DNA from: Symbiopectobacterium purcellii
GTDB taxonomy: Bacteria; Pseudomonadota; Gammaproteobacteria; Enterobacterales; Enterobacteriaceae
Assembly: GCF_019797845.1 (NCBI RefSeq)
Contig: NZ_CP081864.1
Coordinates: 4,402,001-4,466,000 of the forward strand
Direction of reading: 5' to 3'
Length of the DNA: 64,000 nucleotides
Positions 28,662 to 36,778 of the stretch are shown here, in pieces. A program made the translations under genes and the position numbers. Numbering within the stretch: the first letter of the stretch is position 1; every line of letters starts with the position of its first letter. The notes under the pieces are model-generated. The model was not told the DNA's origin. It did not search any database and saw only the letters and a list, made by a program, of their open reading frames with translations.

Positions 28662-29675
28662 ATGCCATCAAAATTAGAGAGTCATATCGCCGGGGCGTTA
28701 TATGGGCAAATGCTAGGGGATGCGATGGGAATGCCATCGGAGCTGTGGCCGCGAGCACGCATCAAAGCGCATTTTGGGTGGATCGATCGCTTTCTGCCTG
28801 GCCCTGCGGATAACATCGCCGCCTGCTATTTCACGGCAGCGCAATACACCGATGACACCGCCATGGCGCTGGCACTTGCCGATGCGCTGATCGAATGTGA
28901 GGGTGACGTCGTGCCTGACGTTATTGGTAACCACATCCTCACCTGGGCGCTACAGTCTGATGCCTTTGAAAAAAATATTCTTGGCCCCAGTTCCAAAACG
29001 GCGCTTTTCGCCCTCAAGCAGGGTGCAAATATCAACTCGCTGGAAAATAACGGCATCACCAATGGCGCGGCGATGCGCGTTTCTCCGCTGGGGTGTCTGC
29101 TGCCACCCATGCCATTATCCGATTTCATTGATGCCGTAGCACTCGCTTCTAGCCCTACTCATAAATCAGATATTGCGGTGGCTGGCGCTACCGTTATCGC
29201 CTGGGCGATATCGCAAGGTATTGCAGAAAAAAGCTGGTCGGAGATTCAAGCGGCATTGCCCGCAGTGGCACAAGCCGCGCAGGAAAAACGCACAACCACC
29301 TACAGCCCGGCCTTATCCGCGCGCCTGCAGCTGGCATTGGAAACCGTGCGGAATGCACCCGACGACGACACCGCGTTAGAGCAAATTTATCAACTGATTG
29401 GCACCGGCACGGAGATCATCCAGTCAGTGCCCGCCGCTATTGCGATGGTGGAGTTGGCGCATACCGAGCCGAACCGCTGCGCCATTTTGTGCGCCAATCT
29501 GGGGGGTGATACCGATACCATCGGCGCCATGGCAACGGCTATCTGTGGTGCACTCCACGGTGTCGAAAGCATTGATTCGGATTTCAAACGGCAGTTGGAT
29601 GAGGTCAATGCGCTGGACATTGACGCGTACAGTTCCGCGTTGGCTCGGCTGCGTCAGCGCCGCATGGCGGTTTAA
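28662..29675 (+). CDS. yegU: ADP-ribosylglycohydrolase-family protein (YegU-like)
   Basis: A 337-residue all-helical hydrolase of the DraG/ARH family, which removes ADP-ribose from proteins or small molecules using a two-metal centre. Metal-binding motifs are both visible: AQYTDDTAMALALAD near the N-terminus and LGGDTDTIGAMATAICG near the C-terminus. GALYGQMLGDAMGMPSE at the start is the usual family opening. In E. coli yegU sits with a nucleoside transporter and a kinase and next to the GntR regulator yegW; here only the regulator is beside it, convergent. A role in nucleoside or ADP-ribose salvage is suggested by that pairing only. The symbol is by similarity. Confidence 0.82.
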   Translation: MPSKLESHIAGALYGQMLGDAMGMPSELWPRARIKAHFGWIDRFLPGPADNIAACYFTAAQYTDDTAMALALADALIECEGDVVPDVIGNHILTWALQSDAFEKNILGPSSKTALFALKQGANINSLENNGITNGAAMRVSPLGCLLPPMPLSDFIDAVALASSPTHKSDIAVAGATVIAWAISQGIAEKSWSEIQAALPAVAQAAQEKRTTTYSPALSARLQLALETVRNAPDDDTALEQIYQLIGTGTEIIQSVPAAIAMVELAHTEPNRCAILCANLGGDTDTIGAMATAICGALHGVESIDSDFKRQLDEVNALDIDAYSSALARLRQRRMAV

Positions 29676-29720
29676 ACCGCAGAGCCTGTGATACAGGTAT
29701 CCGTTCGATTGAGGCAGGTG

Positions 29721-30464
29721 TTAGTCCTCTGAATAGAAGACATACATATCGGCACGGCAGTAGTTGATACTGTAATCAAGCGGACGCTGATTGATATCAA
29801 ACGCCAGCGATTTCACCACCAAAACCGGTAGCGTTGCTGGCGTATTCACACTCTGGATAAACTCATGCGACGGCGATTGTGCCGATACCCAGTTGCGCGT
29901 TCTGACAGGCGCAATGCCTTGGCTGCGGAAATACACATAAAGTGAAATATCGATCTGTTCGACATCGGCAATCAGGTGCAAGGGAACATAGTTCTCTTCA
30001 ATGGAGACAGGCTCGCCGTCAATGTCACGCACACGTTTGAGAAGATAAACGTCACAACCTGCAGAAAGCTGTAAATGCTCCGCAATTTCCGCCCGGCAAG
30101 GTACCCGCGTTTTACTGATCCACAGCGTGCCCGGCGTTTTTCCGGTTGCCACCACCTGCTGGGAGAACCCCATTGCCGGTTTGAGGTGATACTCGAGCTG
30201 GTGATTAACGTAAGTGCCATAACCACGACCGCGCACCACAATCTCCTGCTCAGCCAGCAGTTCCAGCGCCTTGCGCACCGTGATACGGGAAATTCCCAGC
30301 GCCATAACAAAATCGCGCTCGCTGGGAAGAAAATCTCCGCGCTGAATCTCCCCGTTCAGCACCGCCAGTTGCACTACATCAGCGAATTTTACGTACAGCG
30401 GGAGTTTATCCGGCTCCGCCATGCGCGTTCGCAACCGCTCGACCAGCCAGGTATTTACGCCCAT
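29721..30464 (-). CDS. yegW: GntR-family regulator, HutC subfamily (YegW-like)
   Basis: A 247-residue repressor-type protein. The start at 30464 (MGVNTWLVERL) has GGAG four bases ahead and gives the length of E. coli YegW (248); in-frame ATGs at 30524 and 30503 lack good sites. The N-terminal winged helix is LPSERDFVMALGISRITVRKA, and the C-terminal UTRA ligand domain contains GFSQQVVATGKTPGTLW, SIEENYVPLHLI and DYSINYCRADMYVF. It faces the yegU-like gene and is divergent from ghrB. Likely targets are the yegU-like gene and perhaps ghrB. Confidence 0.83.
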   Translation of the reverse strand: MGVNTWLVERLRTRMAEPDKLPLYVKFADVVQLAVLNGEIQRGDFLPSERDFVMALGISRITVRKALELLAEQEIVVRGRGYGTYVNHQLEYHLKPAMGFSQQVVATGKTPGTLWISKTRVPCRAEIAEHLQLSAGCDVYLLKRVRDIDGEPVSIEENYVPLHLIADVEQIDISLYVYFRSQGIAPVRTRNWVSAQSPSHEFIQSVNTPATLPVLVVKSLAFDINQRPLDYSINYCRADMYVFYSED

Positions 30465-30631
30465 TACGCTCCGTCCATGTCGTATTGAGGGAGCGGAAAT
30501 CATAACTTTTTTCAGCTCAGGCATCTTTTTTTTCTCAAATTCATTTAACTTTCGATGAACACTTGCAGTCTCCAGCCGCCTACGCGATGATGCGGTGAGG
30601 CCTTTTTTTCCTTTAACTTCCGGAGGTTGTG

Positions 30632-31594
30632 ATGAAACCGAGTGTGATTTTGTACAAAAGTATCCCCGCCGATTTGTGCAAACGCCTGGAACAACATTTT
30701 ACCGTCACCGAATTTGATGGGTTGCCCCCAGCGGGACACCCTGCTCTGGCGCAGGCTGAAGGTATCATCGGTTCCGGTGGCAAAGTCGATCGCGCCTTTC
30801 TGGCACAGACGCCGCGTCTGTGTGCGGTATCGACCATTTCCGTCGGCTACGACACCTTTGACGTTGAAGCATTGACAGAAAAAGCCATTCCGCTCATGCA
30901 CACGCCAACGGTATTAACCGAAACCGTGGCGGACACCGTTTTCGCTTTGATCCTGTCGAGCGCCCGCCGTGTGGTCGAAGTGGCTGAACGCGTCAAAGCC
31001 GGCGATTGGAAAAGCGGCATCGGTAGCGACTGGTTCGGTATTGACGTACACCATAAAACAATCGGCATCCTTGGTATGGGCCGTATTGGTCTGGCCGTGG
31101 CGCAGCGTGCCCATTTCGGTTTCAGCATGGAAGTGTTGTACAACGCGCGACGCCATCATGCCGAAGCCGAAACGCGCTTTAACGCGCGCTACTGCGATTT
31201 GGATACCTTACTGGCTGAGTCGGATTTTCTCTGCGTTACCCTTCCGTTGACCGAAGAAACACGCCATCTGATCGGCCATGAACAACTGGCGAAAATGAAA
31301 TCCAGCGCCATTTTGATCAACATCGGTCGCGGCGCGGTGGTGGATGAGGCTGCATTAGTCGAGGCCCTTAGCAACGGAACCATTCATGCTGCCGGTTTGG
31401 ATGTGTTCGTTCAGGAACCGTTGCCGGTTGATTCCCCGTTGCTAAAGCTACCCAATGTCGTTGCGCTGCCGCATATCGGTTCTGCCACCCACGAAACGCG
31501 TTATGGCATGGCCGCCTGCGCCGTTGATAACCTCATCGCCGCACTCACAGGCGACGTTAAAGAAAACTGCGTCAACCCGCAGGTGCTTAAATAA
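30632..31594 (+). CDS. ghrB: Glyoxylate/hydroxypyruvate reductase B
   Basis: GhrB reduces glyoxylate, hydroxypyruvate and 2-ketogluconate with NADPH in the cytoplasm. The start at 30632 follows CGGAGG. The 320-residue product (E. coli 324) matches closely through [15 protein letters not shown], the cofactor loop [15 protein letters not shown] and [19 protein letters not shown]. The catalytic triad is visible as Arg in NIGRG, Glu in VQEPLP and His in [11 protein letters not shown]. It forms a single-gene unit ended by a hairpin. In E. coli ghrB is near yiaF; here they lie about 20 kb apart, which points to rearrangement. Confidence 0.95.
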   Translation: MKPSVILYKSIPADLCKRLEQHFTVTEFDGLPPAGHPALAQAEGIIGSGGKVDRAFLAQTPRLCAVSTISVGYDTFDVEALTEKAIPLMHTPTVLTETVADTVFALILSSARRVVEVAERVKAGDWKSGIGSDWFGIDVHHKTIGILGMGRIGLAVAQRAHFGFSMEVLYNARRHHAEAETRFNARYCDLDTLLAESDFLCVTLPLTEETRHLIGHEQLAKMKSSAILINIGRGAVVDEAALVEALSNGTIHAAGLDVFVQEPLPVDSPLLKLPNVVALPHIGSATHETRYGMAACAVDNLIAALTGDVKENCVNPQVLK

Positions 31595-31600
31595 CGTATT

Positions 31601-31635
31601 GCGCGCCAACGTGGTTCTGTTGGCGCGCTTATTAC
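31601..31635 (+). terminator. Terminator of ghrB
   Basis: A perfect 10-bp stem (GCGCGCCAAC / GTTGGCGCGC) with an 8-base loop, followed by TTATTACTCCTT. It starts six bases after the ghrB stop. Confidence 0.65.
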
Positions 31636-31638
31636 TCC

Positions 31639-33127
31639 TTAAGGTGTTGCTTCACCAAGCCCACGGCCCGGCAATGTCTTGCAAAAATTACCAACGACAG
31701 GCGGTGCTGCCGTCGGGAAAACATCATCCGGCGTCACGTAAACTCGACTGGTCGCAACAAACCCGTCTTTGAACGTGGCTTCCACGAAGGTTGCTTGCCA
31801 GCCAGCATGCTGTGAATTCAGCGCCAGGCTTACCGGCCCATGGTTGGGTAACGTCACCGTTGTTCCCTGATAGTGAACATCGCAGGCATAGCGGAAATCC
31901 CGTGCTTCCGGATTATTTGCCGTCCAGCGTTTTACCTCGACAGGTTTTTCAGAAAAAGTGACATTCAACGTATCGTCTTTGAGTGTGGCGGTGAGCTGCG
32001 GCAATGGCTTGTTTTTCAAAAATCGATTCACAAAAGTGATCAACGTGCGCTCAACGTATTTTAAAATACCGTTATGGCTGGAATTGGGGACCACGCGCAG
32101 AGATTTCTCTCCTGGCAGCGCGTCATAATAAAAACGCGCATTATCGGGTGCATAGAAATCATCACCGCTGGCATTGACGATATATTTTGCTTTATTGAAT
32201 TGTGCAGACTGGCCCGCGGCTAAATATTGCATCGGATCTTCAATTTTCATCAACGCCTGAAATTCCTCGGTATTGATGGTCTTGTCTACACCCTGTTGAT
32301 AGTAAGGATAAAAAGCAATCGGCCAATTGCCACCGTAAGAACGGTACATATGCGTCAGCGCAGTACGCGTGTCCAGCAAATCGATGACAAAGGGCACGAC
32401 GGCATCCACATCAGGATCAGAAATAAAGGTCAGCCAGGATGTCCAGCCCCGTTTGGATGCTCCCGTCACAATAAACCGAGAAATGCCTTGTGCTTTTAAT
32501 TCTTGCTTCGCCACTCTGATCGCCTGTGACACCGCTGTCGCCATAGGAATATGTACGGAAGCCCGTGTTCTTAGCGCCGGATTATCCATGAACAACAACC
32601 AACTGCGCGCAACATTATCACCTTCTTTCAACGGCTTATTATCCGTACCGTAAGTAAGATATTGGTTTGGTATGTTGCTTACAGAGATAACAACCGCTTC
32701 GGTTGCACGGGCAATAGAAGCCAGCATATCCGGGCTGAATTCATTATGCCCATCGGTTTTGATAATACCATTGGGGTAGTTGGTGCCGTTGTTGACAACC
32801 ATTAGCGCATGCTGTGATTTAACAAGGTGGGCAGGGAGATAGATATCGACGTTGTGTTGCCACTGTGCGGGTTGCACTAATTCCGCCGGGTGACCAGGAT
32901 TGGGAAATCATGCTGTATTTCTTTACTCTGACGTCAGCCATAATATCATCACCTTCGTAATGATAATCCATCGGCATCGCCGCCAAATCTTCACGATAAC
33001 ACGCGATTACCTGCGTTAAATCAGTGTCCTTATCATCATGGCATCCCATTTCCAATGCATTGGCTTGAGACAAAAACCCCATAAATAATAAGAAAAAAAT
33101 AATAAAAGTGAGGTTATCAATCTTCAT
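31639..33127 (-). pseudogene. pqaA: PhoPQ-activated pathogenicity-related protein PqaA, frameshifted
   Basis: PqaA is a secreted alpha/beta-hydrolase-like protein induced by PhoP-PhoQ in Salmonella, linked there to antimicrobial-peptide resistance. The start at 33127 (after AGGACAATAA) gives a clear signal peptide ending near QANA. The first frame matches to YSMISQSWSP and then derails; the match resumes in the next frame as AELVQPAQWQHNVDIYLP and runs to 31639. The slip is at a CCC run (32888-32890 on the plus strand); removing one base restores a 495-residue protein and an exact reading length. The nucleophile motif GASKRGW and the SSHNGIL histidine region are intact. A real +1 insertion or a homopolymer error are both possible. 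Confidence 0.85.
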
Positions 33128-33318
33128 TTATTGTCCTTATTAATGAACTGAGGGTTGATAGTGTATCCGTACGATATTAAATGAACGAGTAAGAATGCGT
33201 ATTTTCAATTTCAGCAGTCTACTTCACCTTTGTATATAGGTCTAACACCTGTTATTTTTTGTCTCGGTATTTGAAACTTTTCGGCAACGCAATCGCATCA
33301 CTCATTATTGTATCCCGT

Positions 33319-33483
33319 TATACCCTAAATACTTCGAGTTGCAGGACAAAACGTTAACGTTTTGAACAGCGCTTGCGCTGGCCCTTTAGGGCCAGCGAAC
33401 GAATCTCGATGAGCTTACTTTGGTAAGTGATCCGGGTGAGAGAACGCAGCCAACGCATCTGCAACGTGAAGTATAGCGGGTAT
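33319..33483. repeat. ERIC-type intergenic repeat, copy 2
   Basis: A roughly 165-base element starting TATACCCTAAATACTTCGAG and ending GTATAGCGGGTAT. It shares the ERIC core (GTAAGTGATCCGGGTGAG, CAACGCATCTGCAAC) with copy 1. Its middle differs, with palindromes AACGTTAACGTT and GCTGGCCCTTTAGGGCCAGC. It lies between pqaA and avtA. Confidence 0.9.
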
Positions 33484-33599
33484 GGCGCATTGTCGAACAA
33501 AAGGCTCTCCGTTAGCGGCTGGCAAGTGGGTTACCATTGCAGCCACCGTCGGCAAGCGTTATGTTCTTTGTTAACGTTGGCATTACCTTTAAGCGATAC

Positions 33600-34862
33600 A
33601 TGATGAACTTTTCTCTTTTCGGCAACAAATTCACCCGCCACGCTGGCATCACCCAATTGATGGATGACCTGAACGATGGGTTACGTACGCCTGGAGCCAT
33701 CATGCTGGGCGGCGGCAATCCCGCGCACATCCCGGCAATGGATGCCTACTTTCAGCAACTTTGTCAGGAGATGTTGAGTACCGGTACCTTGACCGAAGCG
33801 CTGTGCAATTACGATGGCCCACAAGGTAAGGACACGCTTCTCACCAACCTGTCAGCTTTACTCCGGCAGACGTTTGGTTGGGATATTGGGCCGCAAAACA
33901 TTGCGCTGACCAACGGCAGCCAAAGCGCCTTCTTTTACCTGTTCAACCTGTTTGCAGGCCGTTATGAGGAGGGGTCATCGCGCAAAGTGCTGTTCCCGCT
34001 CGCACCTGAATACATCGGCTATGCCGACTCCGGGTTGGATGAGGATATGTTCGTCTCTGTGCGCCCACAGATAGAATTACTGCCCGAAGGCCAATTCAAA
34101 TACCACGTCGATTTCGACAATTTAACCATCGGTGATGACATCGGGATGATTTGTGTATCACGCCCGACCAACCCGACTGGCAATGTATTAACCGACGAAG
34201 AACTGGTTCATCTCGATGAACTGGCTCAGCAGCACGGCATTCCATTGGTGATCGATAACGCCTACGGCGTACCTTTCCCCGGTATCATCTTCAGCGACGC
34301 CACGCCGCTGTGGAATGCCAACACCATTCTTTGTATGAGCCTGTCCAAACTCGGCCTGCCGGGGTCGCGCTGCGGCATCATCGTTGGCAATGAACAGGTT
34401 ATCTCCGCTATCAGCAACATGAACGGCATTGTCAGCCTGTCACCCGGCTCTATCGGCCCTGCGATCGCGAACGAAATGATTGTGCGCGGCGATTTGCTGC
34501 GTTTGTCCAACGACGTTGTGCGTCCGTTTTATCAGCAGCGCGTTACGGAAACCATCGCGACGATCCGTCGTTACCTGTCACCAGAACGGTGCCTGATCCA
34601 TAAACCGGAGGGGGCAATTTTTCTGTGGCTGTGGTTCAAGGATCTGCCTATCTCCACGGAAACGCTTTACCAACGGTTGAAAAAACGCGGGGTATTGATG
34701 GTGCCCGGCCACTACTTCTTCCCCGGTTTGGCAGAAGACTGGCCTCATGCTCACCAGTGTTTACGCATGAACTATGTGCCTGAACCCGAGAAGATCGAAC
34801 AGGGCATTGCGATTCTGGCGCAGGAAGTGGAGCTGGCGTTGAGCGAGAGCCGCGCAGATTAA
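33600..34862 (+). CDS. avtA: Valine-pyruvate aminotransferase
   Basis: AvtA makes valine and alanine interconvertible by swapping the amino group between L-alanine and 2-oxoisovalerate. The product, about 420 residues (E. coli 417), begins MMNFSLFGNKFTRHAGITQLM; either of the tandem ATGs at 33600 and 33603 is possible. Fold type I features are clear: ALTNGSQSAFFYLF near the PLP phosphate, SRPTNPTGNVLTDEEL, and the Schiff-base lysine in CMSLSKLGLPGSRCG. It is a single-gene unit between an ERIC repeat and the AT-rich island. The ribosome site is weak (TTTAAGCG). Confidence 0.96.
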   Translation: MMNFSLFGNKFTRHAGITQLMDDLNDGLRTPGAIMLGGGNPAHIPAMDAYFQQLCQEMLSTGTLTEALCNYDGPQGKDTLLTNLSALLRQTFGWDIGPQNIALTNGSQSAFFYLFNLFAGRYEEGSSRKVLFPLAPEYIGYADSGLDEDMFVSVRPQIELLPEGQFKYHVDFDNLTIGDDIGMICVSRPTNPTGNVLTDEELVHLDELAQQHGIPLVIDNAYGVPFPGIIFSDATPLWNANTILCMSLSKLGLPGSRCGIIVGNEQVISAISNMNGIVSLSPGSIGPAIANEMIVRGDLLRLSNDVVRPFYQQRVTETIATIRRYLSPERCLIHKPEGAIFLWLWFKDLPISTETLYQRLKKRGVLMVPGHYFFPGLAEDWPHAHQCLRMNYVPEPEKIEQGIAILAQEVELALSESRAD

Positions 34863-34892
34863 CGACAAGCGCAATGCTATTGTGCTTGTCGT
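34862..34892 (+). terminator. Hairpin directly after avtA
   Basis: Arms ACGACAAGCGCAAT and ATTGTGCTTGTCGT (one mismatch in 14) with a 3-base loop, starting at the avtA stop codon. There is no T tract, so the terminator role is uncertain. Confidence 0.45.
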
Positions 34893-34925
34893 AATCCAAT
34901 AATCCGTTCGGGGTTAGCGCCCCAG

Positions 34926-35978
34926 TCATGGTGCGCCATCCCCTCTGCGAAACAGTTCGTTATTTTTAGCTATATCACTGATTATCTGACTCACTGTATC
35001 AGGGTTATTAATCAACAAAACGCCTTTAAAGTAATCATCGAGTTGGAAAAGACGTTTCAGATTACTCGGTTTCATTAAACTTTCCAGCGATAAATCTTTA
35101 TAAACCGGATTGCTCAAGAAATATAAATGACAAAGATAATTAAAATGTTCTTTCTCCATGAAATTATTTTCAATGGCATATTTTATTTGTGCAAGAGATT
35201 GTTCAATACTGACAAACCCGCCCGTGTCTTCAACATTAAGATAGATATAGTCTTCGGGCAGTCCGATAGCATGTACCGCCTCATGCAACATCGTACCAGT
35301 CGCCAGGTTGATGTATTTTTCTCTATCCTGAAACGTCTGAAAATTATTGTTCGAAGGATTTAAATCTTCCGGCACAATTGCGGTATTTATAAACATTCTA
35401 TCTAAGGGATCACCGATACTTGTGAGGCCGAAAATAGTGTCTTTATTAATGGCTTCAGGTTGCATAACCGTCTCTGCTTTTGATTTATTCTTTATTAGCA
35501 AAATAATATTTTCATTGTTGTCACCATCCAATATGGACGTCATTCTTTTTAACTTATTAAGCAGGGAGTCAATAAAAAAACGCAAAGCGTCTTTATCTTT
35601 CATTTGTATTCTATCAGAGATATAAGACTCAAAAATACCTTGCTCATCGTTTATCACTGAAACAGCGTCATTGAGATGTTTAACAGCATTATTAAACGCT
35701 TCATTGTATATATCATAAATTACCGAGGATGCTTTCTCCTCTTTGAGCTGAGATAAGCTTTTAAGGTCGAACTCACTTTCTTCTCCAAAAAACAGCTTTG
35801 TCATTTTTGGCAATATGGCATCCATTTCTTTCATAGAAAGAACGATTTTCTTACTACTGCGCGCAAAAATTTCATAAACGTCCTCCATATTATTATCTTG
35901 GGTGAGACGACGCTGAATCTCCGCCAGTTTCTCATCATCAACATCATACAGATCTTCGCCAATCGCCTGCCATGCCAA
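34926..35978 (-). pseudogene. C-terminal part of the large unknown protein, with HEAVH zinc-protease signature
   Basis: This 350-codon frame begins with TTG and has no ribosome site. The frame is open upstream to beyond 36190, reading NAIVPEYVTLHGKKEDGSI just after the frameshift, so it is the tail of the protein that starts at 39037. Near its residue 230 is MLHEAVHAIGLPEDYIYLN. HExxH is the zinc-binding signature of metalloproteases, and the following Asp-Tyr-x-Tyr resembles the third-ligand region of aspzincin-type enzymes. The rest is helical and AT-rich in codon use, unlike the flanking core genes. A secreted or injected protease toxin is a reasonable guess, but I recognise no specific homologue. 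Confidence 0.6.
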
Positions 35979-36106
35979 CAGTTTTTTTGATGATTGTTTA
36001 TCTATCCCTAGAATTGTTTCCTGTGCTTCAACGGGGGTACTAACAATAATTTTCTTAGTATCAAAGTCTTTGATAATACTTACCGATGTTATTTTTATTT
36101 TATTAT

Positions 36107-36769
36107 CTATGCTTCCATCTTCTTTTTTTCCATGCAGAGTAACGTACTCTGGAACAATGGCATTTTTATTGGATTTCGTTTCTTTTGCATGAAAAAAAAG
36201 CCTTCAATGGATCGATAAAATATTTTACCCTCACTGGTTTTAAAAAAACCATTTATCCCGACATAAGGCGTCAATGATTCATCAGGATGAACAATGGTTA
36301 TGCCATGATCCTGGTTTCTTTTTAGTAGGGTGCTAATACCTTTCGTTTCATAAAAATCCGCATTGCATAATGATAGAATTTGCCTCTTAGCAATACAATG
36401 ATTTGTACGTAATCTATAGTTTTTGTTACTACCGTTATCACGCTTCCGTTCAGGTAATAAAAAATAAGTATTACTTTTTTCGTTTTTATAAATGACTACA
36501 CCACCACTGCTCTTCGCCTCGCCTAACAGGTAGGTGTCATCACCTTCAGATCTTATTCTGAGCAGTCGATTATTGTAGGGTAAAAAATCCTCATTATTGA
36601 TGTGCCATGCACCATCAATATCTCTCACGCCAGGGTTCTCATAAAGTAAACCTCCATAGGTGACAGGAATAGCATCTTTATACCAAGGCGGGTTATTTTT
36701 AATGACATCAATGATAGTGTTATCAAGATAGTAGGCAGGATCATTTTCTCTGGTGGGTAACTCATCCAA
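36107..36769 (-). pseudogene. Middle part of the large unknown protein
   Basis: A 220-codon frame that is in the same phase as the N-terminal piece and is separated from it only by TAA (36779-36781) and the codons for KEK. It starts with TTG (MDELPTREND) with no ribosome site. Its content resembles the end of the N-terminal piece, with short beta-like segments such as GGLLYENPGVRDIDGAWHIN and repeated aromatic residues. Near 36191-36198 a run of eight T (minus strand) precedes a shift; with nine, the reading continues as FHAKETKSNKNAIVPEYV into the C-terminal piece. After the shift the present frame makes only about 25 aberrant residues. Confidence 0.6.
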
Positions 36770-36778
36770 TTTTTCTTT

